Below, in pieces: positions 1 to 6,562 of a DNA stretch of 17,446 nucleotides. The DNA is taken from assembly GCA_910586765.1 (NCBI GenBank), contig CAJUJJ010000044.1:1-17446 (forward strand), written 5' to 3'. The notes beneath the pieces are model-generated. The model saw only the letters and a list, made by a program, of their open reading frames with translations, was not told the origin of the DNA and did no database searches. The position numbers and the translations under genes were made by a program. Source of the DNA: an uncultured Clostridia bacterium (GTDB lineage: Bacteria; Bacillota; Clostridia; Lachnospirales; Anaerotignaceae). Numbering within the stretch: the stretch's first letter is position 1; each line of letters opens with the position of its first letter.

Positions 1-202
1 TTGAAAATCCTAATGCTTTGCATACATCTTCTATTGTAATATTTAATTCTTTACATACATTTTGAATGATACTTGTTTTTAAATCTGACATATTTTCTTT
101 CTCCTCCATACTCTTTTTTAAACAAATAAATGCCCTTTGATTTGCTCCCTGTTTACACAAATCTACACTATTCACCAACACATTTTTTAACTTTTTTGCC
201 AT
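1..202 (-). CDS. Scaffold-like/XkdF N-terminal-like protein, 3' end outside window
   Basis: The gene starts at ATG 202-200, with AGGAG eight bases upstream, and stays open to the window edge (67 codons seen). It begins MAKKLKNVLVNSVDLCKQGA. I recognise the KxLKNxxVxSVDLxxxGAN pattern as the one found at the N-terminus of PBSX XkdF-type protease/scaffold proteins. Here it forms a separate reading frame downstream of the protease-domain gene. Residues 30-50 are charged and helical. By position it could be the scaffolding protein or another capsid-maturation partner. A terminator lies between it and the protease gene, so expression needs read-through or antitermination. Too little is visible to settle function; the start and the family-like N-terminus are the solid parts. 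Confidence 0.6.
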   Translation of the reverse strand, partial: MAKKLKNVLVNSVDLCKQGANQRAFICLKKSMEEKENMSDLKTSIIQNVCKELNITIEDVCKALGFS

Positions 203-222
203 ATTTCACACTCCTTTTACAT

Positions 223-268
223 AAAAAAAAGAGCCTTTTAGCTTTGATAACATTCTAAAAAACTCTTT
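223..268 (-). terminator. Rho-independent terminator overlapping the 3' end of the protease gene
   Basis: On the minus strand AAAGAGTTTTTT (268-257) can pair with AAAAGGCTCTTT (239-228) as 12 bp with two G-U pairs. The 17-base loop is followed by a run of T. The 5' arm is inside the coding region, so the last codons of the protease gene double as terminator. Confidence 0.6.
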
Positions 269-675
269 GCTTGTATTGTTTTATTTACATTTTCTATTTG
301 TGCAGTACCTTCAATAGAAAACATATTGTATTCGCCTTTTTTGATTTTTTGCCAAGTATCGTCGTCGGTTATCTGAAAACCTACCCACCAGCCACAAGGT
401 AAGCTGTCCTTTGGCAATCCTAATGCCTGCAATTTTTCTTTTGTAAACACAATGCTTTCAATCATTTTTCCTTTTTTTCGCAATGCAGGATTGTGTCGCT
501 CTCCTGTATCTCGAAATTTTAATACATAATCATAAGCAGTTTTTTCCAATTCTTCGCCTGTTATGGTATCGCCTTGATAGTCTTCAATGGTGTTGCCTTG
601 CTCATCTTCAGCAACATTTGCCCAGCCGAACACTTGCTTTTTGTCTTCAACAGATTTTTTCAATTCAAAATTCAT
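238..675 (-). CDS. XkdF-like prohead serine protease (Peptidase_S78_2 type)
   Basis: About 145 residues if started at the ATG at 675, which sits six bases after GGGGTG. An in-frame ATG at 696 is possible but lacks a good ribosome site. The sequence matches the XkdF-like putative serine protease domain: VFGWANVAEDEQGN near the start, a central RHNPALR with a candidate histidine, GWWVGFQITDD, and FSIEGTAQIE near the end with the conserved serine. Proteins of this family cleave the scaffold and capsid precursors during prohead maturation. The reading frame overlaps the stop of the upstream gene by 11 bases, suggesting translational coupling. Unlike PBSX XkdF it lacks the usual N-terminal leader motif, which appears instead at the start of the next gene. 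The exact catalytic residues are inferred from family knowledge. Confidence 0.8.
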   Translation of the reverse strand: MNFELKKSVEDKKQVFGWANVAEDEQGNTIEDYQGDTITGEELEKTAYDYVLKFRDTGERHNPALRKKGKMIESIVFTKEKLQALGLPKDSLPCGWWVGFQITDDDTWQKIKKGEYNMFSIEGTAQIENVNKTIQAKSFLECYQS

Positions 676-1147
676 CCATAACACCCCAATCATCAAAATC
701 TGTTAAATTCAGACGTTTTAAATTTTCTTTTATAAATGGTTTCAATTTTTCTGTAATTTCCTCCATAATTGTACCACTTGGAGAATACGTTTCTAATGTA
801 CCTACATCAGTATATTTTTCATCGGTCACTTTTATACAAGCCTTTTTGTTAGGGCAATCTTCGCAACAATCTAATTTACTATAAGGCATTCCTGCAAACC
901 CACCATAACCATTAAAAGTACCATGTATTAGTTGATATTCTCTTTTCGATTGCTGTATTTGATGATAATATTGTTTTGCTCTTTCTGTTTCTTCTATAGT
1001 CATTTCTCTTTTTTCTTTTTCTTTTTTATAGTGCTCTAAATGGTCGTTAAATGTAGAAATATAAGTTAAAGGGTATTTTTCTTCATAGTGCTGTGCAATC
1101 ATATGTCTTGCTAAACAAAATAGTTCTTTTTCTGTAAATTCCATCAT
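665..1147 (-). CDS. Hypothetical protein with a cysteine cluster
   Basis: About 160 residues; I do not recognise the family. I prefer the ATG at 1147 because AGGAG lies eight bases upstream; an ATG at 1153 overlaps the previous stop as ATGA but is only two bases from the same site. The N-terminal half is helical and very charged (KKEKEKREMTIEETERAK). The second half has a glycine-rich patch (GTFNGYGGFAGMPY) followed by DCCEDCPNKKAC, four cysteines that could bind a metal ion. It sits between the MuF/immunity-candidate unit and the prohead protease, a place usually empty in PBSX-like phages, and overlaps both neighbours by a few bases. It may be an accessory head protein or cargo; no function can be given. 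Confidence 0.7.
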   Translation of the reverse strand: MMEFTEKELFCLARHMIAQHYEEKYPLTYISTFNDHLEHYKKEKEKREMTIEETERAKQYYHQIQQSKREYQLIHGTFNGYGGFAGMPYSKLDCCEDCPNKKACIKVTDEKYTDVGTLETYSPSGTIMEEITEKLKPFIKENLKRLNLTDFDDWGVMDEF

Positions 1148-1149
1148 TT

Positions 1150-1368
1150 TCATCTCTCCTCGTAAATCATATTAAAATCATAATTTCCACAAATAGGAAT
1201 ATCCAAATATTTTTGCTTCATTTCATCACCAATGCTCAACCAACTTTCAAGTGCCGCAATATGTTCTTGTACTTTTGATGTTTCATTAAAATTAATAAAG
1301 GCACTTGTTTGAGGAGTTGAGACATATGGTTTTACTATTTCTGCTCCAAATTCTTCTCCAAAAGGCAT
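1150..1368 (-). CDS. Small hypothetical protein
   Basis: 72 residues from an ATG preceded by AAGGAGG at three to four bases. It ends GNYDFNMIYEER and its stop overlaps the next gene as ATGA. It is acidic (EEFGAE, ESWLSIGDE) with no membrane segment or motif that I recognise. It starts just after a terminator that closes the MuF unit, so it opens a new small unit with the downstream cysteine-cluster gene and the protease. A clear ribosome site and tight coupling argue that it is real; function is unknown. Confidence 0.65.
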   Translation of the reverse strand: MPFGEEFGAEIVKPYVSTPQTSAFINFNETSKVQEHIAALESWLSIGDEMKQKYLDIPICGNYDFNMIYEER

Positions 1369-1393
1369 AATCCTCCTTCTTTCTTGCGTGCAA

Positions 1394-1416
1394 TAAAAAA
1401 ACGCCCTAAGGCGTTA
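1394..1416 (-). terminator. Rho-independent terminator after the MuF/immunity-candidate unit
   Basis: On the minus strand AACGCC, loop TTAG, GGCGTT form a perfect 6-bp GC-rich stem followed by TTTTTTTATT. It begins about ten bases after the stop of the small acidic gene. Confidence 0.85.
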
Positions 1417-1426
1417 AGGTATAATA

Positions 1427-1657
1427 TCACCAATCATCATCGTCATCATCTATGCCCCAATAATAAAAAATATCTTTTTTATTTTTGACGCATTTTTTTA
1501 ATACATCTACTAAATCTTGGTAGCCAGCATCTTCTTCATTTTCTAAATAATCTAATTCAAAGGACATTTCTCCACGTGGGTCATATCCAAATAAATTTTC
1601 ATATTGCTGCAGTAACTCTTTCAATTCTTTTGTCATTTTTTCAGTACAGTCTATCAT
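1427..1657 (-). CDS. Small acidic protein, candidate immunity partner of the MuF toxin domain
   Basis: 76 residues. The ATG overlaps the MuF stop as ATGA and has AAGGAG five to six bases upstream, so it is translationally coupled to MuF. The sequence is strongly acidic, with LLQQYENLFGYDPRGE near the start, ELDYLENEEDAG in the middle and a C-terminal GIDDDDDDW tail. A terminator follows at once, so MuF and this gene end a transcription unit. Small acidic proteins encoded directly after a polymorphic toxin often neutralise it by binding its C-terminal domain; that is the inference here. The alternative is a conserved head-assembly helper that travels with MuF. I see no signature that decides between them. 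Confidence 0.6.
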   Translation of the reverse strand: MIDCTEKMTKELKELLQQYENLFGYDPRGEMSFELDYLENEEDAGYQDLVDVLKKCVKNKKDIFYYWGIDDDDDDW

Positions 1658-3321
1658 TTTAACTCCTTCTCAAGTTCTTTTAATATAATATTAACTTGTT
1701 TTGTTATACTTGGGAAAATATTGTTAGCTGTTACCCATACTTCTTCATTTTGCATATATATCATACTACCATAATTTGCCCATGTTTCTTTCTCTAATGC
1801 AAATGGTTTATCCCAATAACCTTCTTCTCTATGCCCATATCCTAAAAATATTTTACATTTTGACATACCATGTAATATATCAGAAATTCCTCCATAATGC
1901 TTTTTTATTCTATTTTCTTTTCTAAAAATATGATTATGTTTTAAGTATAGCATATTTTCTATTGATATTCCATAAAATTTTGAAATATGTTGTAAATTCT
2001 CATAATCTTTTTGTATTACGTTTGTAAGTATGCCACTTCTTGAAATACCATAAGTACGGTCTATTTTATGAAATAATTCATGGGCTATTGTTGAAGCAGT
2101 AGCATCATATCCTAAAAGTATGATATTCTTTTTACCCTTAAATCTTGAACCTTTCTTATTCCATCTTACAAATTTAATATCATTTCTTGCTTCTATTAGC
2201 AGTTGCTTAATCGTTTCATTCTGCATTGTTTCCAATCCTTTGTCAAATTCTCTCAATCTGCTTTCTATAAATTCTTTGTCTTTTCCACTAATTCTTCCAA
2301 TTATTCTATCCATAAAGCTGTCTGCTTCATCACTTGTACTATAGCTATCATTTTGTTGTGTATCTGTAGTAGCTGGTGCTTTTGGTGTAATTTCTTCTGG
2401 TTCTGAAATTTCTTCATACTCCACAGCACATCTACAGCTTGTATGAAAAGGTGGAAAAAGGAACTCTCCCCATTGTGTTTTAAAATAATCATATTGGTTC
2501 ATTTCTTGTCCTTCCACTTCTCTACAGCCTTTACAAACTCTACCATCACCTGCAGATATAGCATACTTTTTCACTTTTCCCATCAATCCATCTTTTTGTG
2601 CCTGTTTAATACTGTAAAATTCCCCAGCGTTATATGCTCCTGCTAATTCTGTTCTAGCGATAGTCATTGCTCTATATTCTTTTTGATTTTTAGCATATTG
2701 TTTTGCCTTTTCTAATGCCTTTTTTTCTGCTGCTTGCTCTTTCATTTTGGGGTGATTTTCTAAAAGGTTTTGTTTGATACTGTTGTAGTAATTGACATTT
2801 GCTGTCACTTGTCCTTTATGCAATCCTATCAGTGGCTTCAATAAATCTGCTGTACCTTCTGTAGTGATACCTAATGTTTCTGCTCTATCAATTACCAGTT
2901 TGATAGCGTCTTTTTGCATTTTGATAAGCTGTACAATCTGTTCTGCACAACTTTTTTCTATCCATTTTTTGGTTTCATGATACTTTATATCAAATAAAAA
3001 AGAAGACTGCCTTTCGGTAATCTTCTTCACTATTTTTTCTGCACCTTTTTCCATTGCAGACTGTCTTTTATCAAGCATTTTTCCTAGCACAAATATAGAT
3101 GTACTTTGTAGTAGTTGCTTTTCTATTTCTTTTGTTGTTTTTCCTTTTTTTACTATTTCTATGTACTGTTGTGCTGTAATCTCCCTTTGCTGATTGTCCC
3201 ACAACTCCAGTAAATATTGTTCTAGTTCTGGCTGTTCCTCCTCTAGCGTTTCCCTCAATTCTTTTATTGCTTCAGGGTAGTTATTTTTTTCCTTTTTTAC
3301 TTCACCATAAAAATGTATCAT
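1654..3321 (-). CDS. MuF-like minor head protein with C-terminal HExxH metalloprotease-like domain
   Basis: 555 residues from an ATG with GAGGAGG seven bases upstream, overlapping the portal stop as ATGA. Residues 1-200 are helical. Residues about 219-305 carry the phage Mu F/SPP1 gp7 signature: ARTELAGAYNAGE, then DGRVCKGCREVEGQ with Cys263 and Cys266, then FPPFHTSCRCAVEYE with Cys296 and Cys298. A polar linker (about 306-335, TPKAPATTDTQQND) leads to a separate C-terminal domain. That domain has AHELFH at 413-418, a zincin HExxH motif, then GYGHREEGYW and KETWANYG, where Glu512 is a plausible third zinc ligand. MuF proteins aid head assembly and are packaged in the virion; in many Bacillota temperate phages their C-termini are exchangeable toxin domains. 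The last domain looks more AT-rich than the rest: 10 G/C of 60 bases at 1921-1980, against 21 of 60 at 2461-2520. Confidence 0.85.
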   Translation of the reverse strand: MIHFYGEVKKEKNNYPEAIKELRETLEEEQPELEQYLLELWDNQQREITAQQYIEIVKKGKTTKEIEKQLLQSTSIFVLGKMLDKRQSAMEKGAEKIVKKITERQSSFLFDIKYHETKKWIEKSCAEQIVQLIKMQKDAIKLVIDRAETLGITTEGTADLLKPLIGLHKGQVTANVNYYNSIKQNLLENHPKMKEQAAEKKALEKAKQYAKNQKEYRAMTIARTELAGAYNAGEFYSIKQAQKDGLMGKVKKYAISAGDGRVCKGCREVEGQEMNQYDYFKTQWGEFLFPPFHTSCRCAVEYEEISEPEEITPKAPATTDTQQNDSYSTSDEADSFMDRIIGRISGKDKEFIESRLREFDKGLETMQNETIKQLLIEARNDIKFVRWNKKGSRFKGKKNIILLGYDATASTIAHELFHKIDRTYGISRSGILTNVIQKDYENLQHISKFYGISIENMLYLKHNHIFRKENRIKKHYGGISDILHGMSKCKIFLGYGHREEGYWDKPFALEKETWANYGSMIYMQNEEVWVTANNIFPSITKQVNIILKELEKELK

Positions 3322-4586
3322 TTTTCTTCCTCCTCTTTTGTTTGTTTAGGAGGATACTCCACATTTTCTAATGCCTCTGGCAAACCGCCCATTTCTCTTA
3401 TTTTTCTTTCCAGATTTTGGTCTAATGTTAGCAAACCGACATTTGCCATTTTTACAATATAATCTGCAAACTGTGTCAAATCTTGCTTTTCAATATCACC
3501 ATGTATTAGTTTTGGTATACCACTTATATTTTTGAAATGGCTTTGATTGACTTTGATTAGTTTTGGTATTGCTTGTGTGTTTATTGTTTCGCATATAATG
3601 TCTAAATAAGTGCCTATTGCTACCGCAAAAAGTCTTGTTTTATCACTCGAAAGTGCAAAACTTCCCGTTTGTTGATGTCCCAAAAGCACAAAATCAGCCA
3701 TACAAGTCATAGCCATTCTGTTGTCTATTCTTTCTATAATGTTGCCTATTTCAAACTGTCGCTTGCTACCACCATTTACTAAACTAAATGTCCAACCATA
3801 TGGCAACACAATGCCTTCTTTTTCGTCCCTTCTAATATTTTTGACTAACTTTTCTGCATACACTAATGCTTTCATACTGTCGGGGTCATCATTCCATATA
3901 TCCACTCCTTCTGGTGGCTGCAACAATGGCAATCCTGCTAAATCCCTTTCTACGCCTATGCCTTCTATTTGTCGAAATCTCTTTTTATAATAGTAATCTG
4001 TATAGCAATTCCTTAGTATAGAACGTCCCTCTGGATTTTGTTTTCTGCTTTTTGTTACAAAATGTAATGCTTTCTCTATGGGAATTGTTCTAATGATATA
4101 ATCTGGTGGTGCTATTTGTGACATTCCCAGCAGTTTGTCATTTTCGTCATATTCCCAGCGATACAGTGTATCTTGTGAACGCAATGCAAATTTCTGCCAG
4201 CCTATCAAACCATCTGTATATTTGCTTTGATTTTCCAATCGTCTTTTATAGCAGATTTCGTGATAACTCCAGCCATAAATTAAAAATGATATGACTTCAG
4301 AAATGGTATCTTGCCAGCTTTGTTCCATATCATTCATACAGCTTTTTATAAATTCTGCTGCATTTTTATCTGCTTTTGTGTTTCCCGCTGGTTCTATATC
4401 CCACACTACTTGTCTCATAAGCATTTCTATAGCAAAAAGCATTGCCCCTATAATATCATCATTTTCAGACATCTCTTTGTATGCTTCAATGCCCTTTTGC
4501 CCTTGTAATTCCGTTAAAAACTCCTCAAAAAATACACCAGCATATCGTCTTTGTCCTATACGTCCATATTCTCCAAATATATCCAA
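3318..4586 (-). CDS. Portal protein (Mu gp29/DUF935-like)
   Basis: 422 residues from TTG 4586. I prefer this start because the near-complete anti-SD match AAGGTGGTGATA ends just before it; the in-frame ATG at 4619 has no ribosome site and abuts a terminator. The dodecameric portal forms the DNA entry vertex and docks terminase and connector. Recognisable features are the N-terminal YKEMSENDDIIGAML with a following VVWDIEPA, the central FLIYGWSYHEICYKRR, and EGRSILRNCYTDYYYKKRF, typical of contractile-phage portals. The gene is immediately upstream of MuF, as expected. What precedes it is unusual: the tail assembly chaperone and a terminator instead of a terminase. The family assignment to DUF935 rather than another portal class is less certain than the portal call. 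Confidence 0.85.
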   Translation of the reverse strand: MDIFGEYGRIGQRRYAGVFFEEFLTELQGQKGIEAYKEMSENDDIIGAMLFAIEMLMRQVVWDIEPAGNTKADKNAAEFIKSCMNDMEQSWQDTISEVISFLIYGWSYHEICYKRRLENQSKYTDGLIGWQKFALRSQDTLYRWEYDENDKLLGMSQIAPPDYIIRTIPIEKALHFVTKSRKQNPEGRSILRNCYTDYYYKKRFRQIEGIGVERDLAGLPLLQPPEGVDIWNDDPDSMKALVYAEKLVKNIRRDEKEGIVLPYGWTFSLVNGGSKRQFEIGNIIERIDNRMAMTCMADFVLLGHQQTGSFALSSDKTRLFAVAIGTYLDIICETINTQAIPKLIKVNQSHFKNISGIPKLIHGDIEKQDLTQFADYIVKMANVGLLTLDQNLERKIREMGGLPEALENVEYPPKQTKEEEEK

Positions 4587-4623
4587 CTTTATCACCACCT
4601 TTGTGAGTAGCTTTGACATTTAT

Positions 4624-4665
4624 AAAATAAAAAGCACCTGCTTCTAAAAAACAGATGCCTTTTTT
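4624..4665 (-). terminator. Rho-independent terminator between chaperone and portal
   Basis: On the minus strand AAAAAGGCATCTG (4664-4652) pairs with CAGGTGCTTTTT (4640-4629), including two G-U pairs. The 11-base loop is followed by ATTTT. It lies directly after the frameshift-extension stop and directly before the portal start region. Confidence 0.75.
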
Positions 4666-4666
4666 A

Positions 4667-4840
4667 TTATTTTTTAAGCAACGGACAGTAAAAGTTTTCT
4701 TTATTTTCTGCTGCTACCAATTCACTCGCAAACAAAAAAGCTTGTTCTCCTTTATTTAATGCCAATATCTCATGGGGCAATTTCCCTTTTGTCTGCCATA
4801 TTCTATGTAACAAATATGCTTTTCCGCCTGCTTCAATTAG
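4667..4840 (-). CDS. Frameshift extension of the tail assembly chaperone (gpT-like part of gpGT)
   Basis: This is a 57-codon reading frame in the -1 frame relative to the chaperone, entered through the slippery site at 4846-4840 and ending in two consecutive TAA codons. It has no start codon with a ribosome site of its own. The product would continue LIEAGGKAYLLHRIWQTKGK and later has LNKGEQAFLFASELVAAEN. I recognise this as the small chaperone C-terminal segment (IW...KLPHE...L...E..F..ASE) common downstream of tail chaperones in Bacillota phages. By analogy with lambda gpG/gpGT, the fusion of about 230 residues would bring the tape measure protein to the tail tube subunits. It cannot be a random open frame because it continues exactly from the slippage point and looks like a known family. 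Confidence 0.75.
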   Translation of the reverse strand, partial: LIEAGGKAYLLHRIWQTKGKLPHEILALNKGEQAFLFASELVAAENKENFYCPLLKK

Positions 4841-5358
4841 TTTTTTGCGGTATCCTCAAGTGTAAAATCATCTGCACCATACCCACTAATCTCATCAATA
4901 ATATTACTAATTCTATCTTTTTCTCCTGCCATAAGCACTGTTTCTACTACATCTACATCATCTATGACATTTAAACTATCTTTTAGCTTTTTATTTTTCC
5001 ACAATATACCCTGTCCTTTGTCCACTGTTGCAGCAATGATTTTATAGCTTCTTAATTTAAAATAATCTGTTTCTAATTCTATCATACCAAACTGTCTGCC
5101 TCTTGGGTCTGGTCGTCTTTTTGTGGCTTTTCTTCTACAGCCTTGTATTTCTTCTTCTGTAAGTGGTCTTACAAAAAAAGAAAATAACAATTTGCCATTT
5201 CTTCTAATTTCTATTTTCTTTTGTAAGCTATCATCGCTTTTAAATGCTGCTGCTTCCAACAATCCTGCAATCATTTCATCTTCATTTTGCAATATTTCTT
5301 CTTTGCTTGGTAATTCTTTTCCTTCTTGTTCATAATCAAATGTTGTATTATTTTCCAT
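4837..5358 (-). CDS. XkdN-like tail assembly chaperone (gpG-like)
   Basis: 173 residues from an ATG nine bases after AGGAG. The acidic N-terminus (EQEGKELPSKEEILQNEDEM) is followed by KKIEIRRNGKLLFSFFVRPLTEEEIQ, then DPRGRQFGMIELETDYFKLRSYKIIAA and a helical C-terminus, which fits the XkdN-like phage tail assembly chaperone family. These proteins act transiently with the tape measure protein to nucleate tail polymerisation. In nearly all related phages the next gene is the tape measure; here it is the portal, and the tape measure lies about 8 kb upstream. The gene is flanked on both sides by terminators. The last sense codons are GCA AAA AAC, forming a programmed -1 frameshift site. Confidence 0.8.
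   Translation of the reverse strand: MENNTTFDYEQEGKELPSKEEILQNEDEMIAGLLEAAAFKSDDSLQKKIEIRRNGKLLFSFFVRPLTEEEIQGCRRKATKRRPDPRGRQFGMIELETDYFKLRSYKIIAATVDKGQGILWKNKKLKDSLNVIDDVDVVETVLMAGEKDRISNIIDEISGYGADDFTLEDTAKN
4840..4846 (-). promoter_or_regulatory. Programmed -1 ribosomal frameshift site, A AAA AAC
   Basis: The heptamer A AAA AAC lies in the zero frame as GCA AAA AAC directly before the TAA stop of the chaperone. It fits the canonical X XXY YYZ pattern exactly. A -1 slip continues as CTA ATT GAA into the 57-codon extension. Tail chaperone genes in most long-tailed phages use such a site at this place. Confidence 0.85.
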
Positions 5359-5384
5359 TGTTTTTCTCTCCTTTTTTCATACAA

Positions 5385-5422
5385 TAAAAAAACGCCTATA
5401 CTTTTACTATAAGCGTTTTTTG
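5385..5422 (-). terminator. Rho-independent terminator after the toxin-antitoxin pair
   Basis: On the minus strand AAAAAACGCTTATA pairs with TATAGGCGTTTTTT across a 7-base loop. One U-G pair makes the stem complete only on this strand (it would be a C-A mismatch on the other). It starts four bases after the toxin stop. Confidence 0.85.
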
Positions 5423-5425
5423 ATA

Positions 5426-5704
5426 TTAAAATAAATCACTGTGTGTTCCTGTTCTAGTAAGATATAATAGTAATTCTCCCTCGCTAATTTCATAAATTAA
5501 AAGCCAATCAGGTGTGATGTGACATTCTCTACAACCCATAAAATCTCCAGATAATTTATGGTCTAAATATTGTTCTGGCAATGTTTTTCCATCTGCCAAC
5601 CATCGAATGACTTCTGTTAATAAATCAATATCATAGCCTCTTTTTTTTGCCCTTTTTAAATCTTTTTGAAATTTTGTAGAAGGTTTTACAACATATTTTG
5701 TCAT
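5426..5704 (-). CDS. yafQ: YafQ-family mRNA interferase toxin (RelE superfamily)
   Basis: 92 residues; the ATG overlaps the antitoxin stop as ATGA, with GGAG eight bases upstream. It has the YafQ pattern: FQKDLKRAKKRGYD near the N-terminus, His49 in LDHKLSGDF, His62 in CRECHITPDW with Asp66 and Trp67, and His88 in RTGTHSDLF. These match the catalytic residues known from E. coli YafQ (two central histidines, Asp-Trp and a C-terminal histidine), so the toxin looks intact. YafQ cleaves mRNA on translating ribosomes. The pair sits inside the tail gene cluster between tube and chaperone, with its own operator and terminator, as an inserted cargo unit that may stabilise the prophage or defend against other phages. 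Confidence 0.9.
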   Translation of the reverse strand: MTKYVVKPSTKFQKDLKRAKKRGYDIDLLTEVIRWLADGKTLPEQYLDHKLSGDFMGCRECHITPDWLLIYEISEGELLLYLTRTGTHSDLF

Positions 5705-5976
5705 TGTAACAACTCCTTCATCATTTCATCTACATCTGTATATCCTTTATAATTTTCAGGATTTTTTTTCATTTGTTCTACTTCTCTGATTGCTTCTAAA
5801 GTTTCCTGATTAGGTGTTTTTTTAGAAAGCATAAAAGGGATTTTTTGTTCTCTTACTGCTTGTTTTGCAAATACGGTAAATGCTGTTGTCATATTTAATC
5901 CTAAATCTGAGAATAATTCTTCTGCTTGTTTTTTTAATTCCTCGTCCATACGAATTGTAATATTAGTAGTAGCCAT
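5701..5976 (-). CDS. dinJ: RelB/DinJ-family antitoxin
   Basis: 91 residues from an ATG with AGGAGG upstream. The N-terminal half (TNITIRMDEELKKQAEEL, then LGLNMTTAFTVFAKQAV) is the ribbon-helix-helix DNA-binding and dimerisation domain of RelB/DinJ. The C-terminal half (ETLEAIREVEQMKKNPENYK, then DVDEMMKELL) is the charged toxin-wrapping part. It neutralises the downstream YafQ toxin and, with it, should repress its own promoter. The 11-bp inverted repeat that spans the leader and overlaps this start codon is the obvious operator. The gene overlaps the toxin by four bases, and its length is normal for the family. Confidence 0.9.
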   Translation of the reverse strand: MATTNITIRMDEELKKQAEELFSDLGLNMTTAFTVFAKQAVREQKIPFMLSKKTPNQETLEAIREVEQMKKNPENYKGYTDVDEMMKELLQ

Positions 5977-6013
5977 AGTATAATACCTCCTTATTTATTA
6001 TAGTATTATACTA
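5976..6013 (-). promoter_or_regulatory. Operator/promoter region of the toxin-antitoxin pair
   Basis: TAGTATAATAC at 5976-5986 is repeated in exact inverted orientation at 6003-6013, 16 bases apart, enclosing the AGGAGG site. One arm overlaps the antitoxin start codon. On the minus strand TATAAT-like -10 hexamers lie within the arms; TTGATT and TTGCAC upstream are possible -35 elements, but the spacing does not single one out. A ribbon-helix-helix antitoxin would bind such a dyad. Confidence 0.65.
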
Positions 6014-6050
6014 ACATATCATATGTGCAAAATCAATATGCTGCACTTAT

Positions 6051-6527
6051 TTATTCTATATCATATCTAAACCCTTCCAAATATTCTGGTATAGCATTTA
6101 CTCTAAAACTCCAGCTTCTTTTGATGATGTCACCTGGTGTTAAATTCATCAAGTCCACTGTACCATCTGGCAAACAGTTTCTATAAATTTGTCTGGAAGA
6201 CTGTCCGTCACGTCTTCTCAATTTTCCCTGAAAATCAAATGTAGGAAAATATCCCAGTTTAATATCATCAAGTAGTTTTTCAATCAATACATCATCTCTT
6301 ACTACTGCTTCTGTGAGTGTTAGCGTAATACTGTAACCGCTAGGCACACCATACACCAATGCAGAATCTACTGGCTGATAGTCTACATTGTTTTGTGACA
6401 ATTGTGCTGTAAAAGTATCTACTTCTGCCAGAAACAACTGTGTGCCGTCTTTCTGTGTTACAAAAAGCTGTCCATCTTTTCCTGTCATCAGCTTTGTAAC
6501 ATCTAATATAGATTGCTGATTTAACAT
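6051..6527 (-). CDS. Tail tube protein (XkdM-like)
   Basis: 158 residues. It polymerises into the inner tube of the contractile tail. The match to the XkdM family rests on LMTGKDGQLFV near the N-terminus, the alternating beta-strand pattern through TYPICAL-length 150-160 residues, and the C-terminal segment with TPGDIIKRSWSFRVNAIPEY. It follows the sheath gene directly, which is the standard sheath-tube order of Mu- and PBSX-type phages. The ATG is preceded by AAGGAAGTG. The next gene in the transcription direction is the inserted antitoxin, not the chaperone. Confidence 0.85.
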   Translation of the reverse strand: MLNQQSILDVTKLMTGKDGQLFVTQKDGTQLFLAEVDTFTAQLSQNNVDYQPVDSALVYGVPSGYSITLTLTEAVVRDDVLIEKLLDDIKLGYFPTFDFQGKLRRRDGQSSRQIYRNCLPDGTVDLMNLTPGDIIKRSWSFRVNAIPEYLEGFRYDIE

Positions 6528-6562
6528 AATCCATTCACTTCCTTACTTTATTTTTTATTGTT

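Noticed and set aside
483..884. 133-codon plus-strand open frame
   Set aside because: It spans the reverse of the protease and the cysteine-cluster genes, with no ribosome site and no family resemblance.
2068..2082. HExxH motif as a chance match
   Set aside because: Chance was considered because the motif is short, but the AHELFH context, the later GYGH and ETWA segments and the separate domain position make a zincin-like domain the better reading.
6340..6534. Second minus-strand frame inside the tail tube gene
   Set aside because: It overlaps the tube gene in another frame, is rich in Arg and Cys without pattern, and has no ribosome site of its own.
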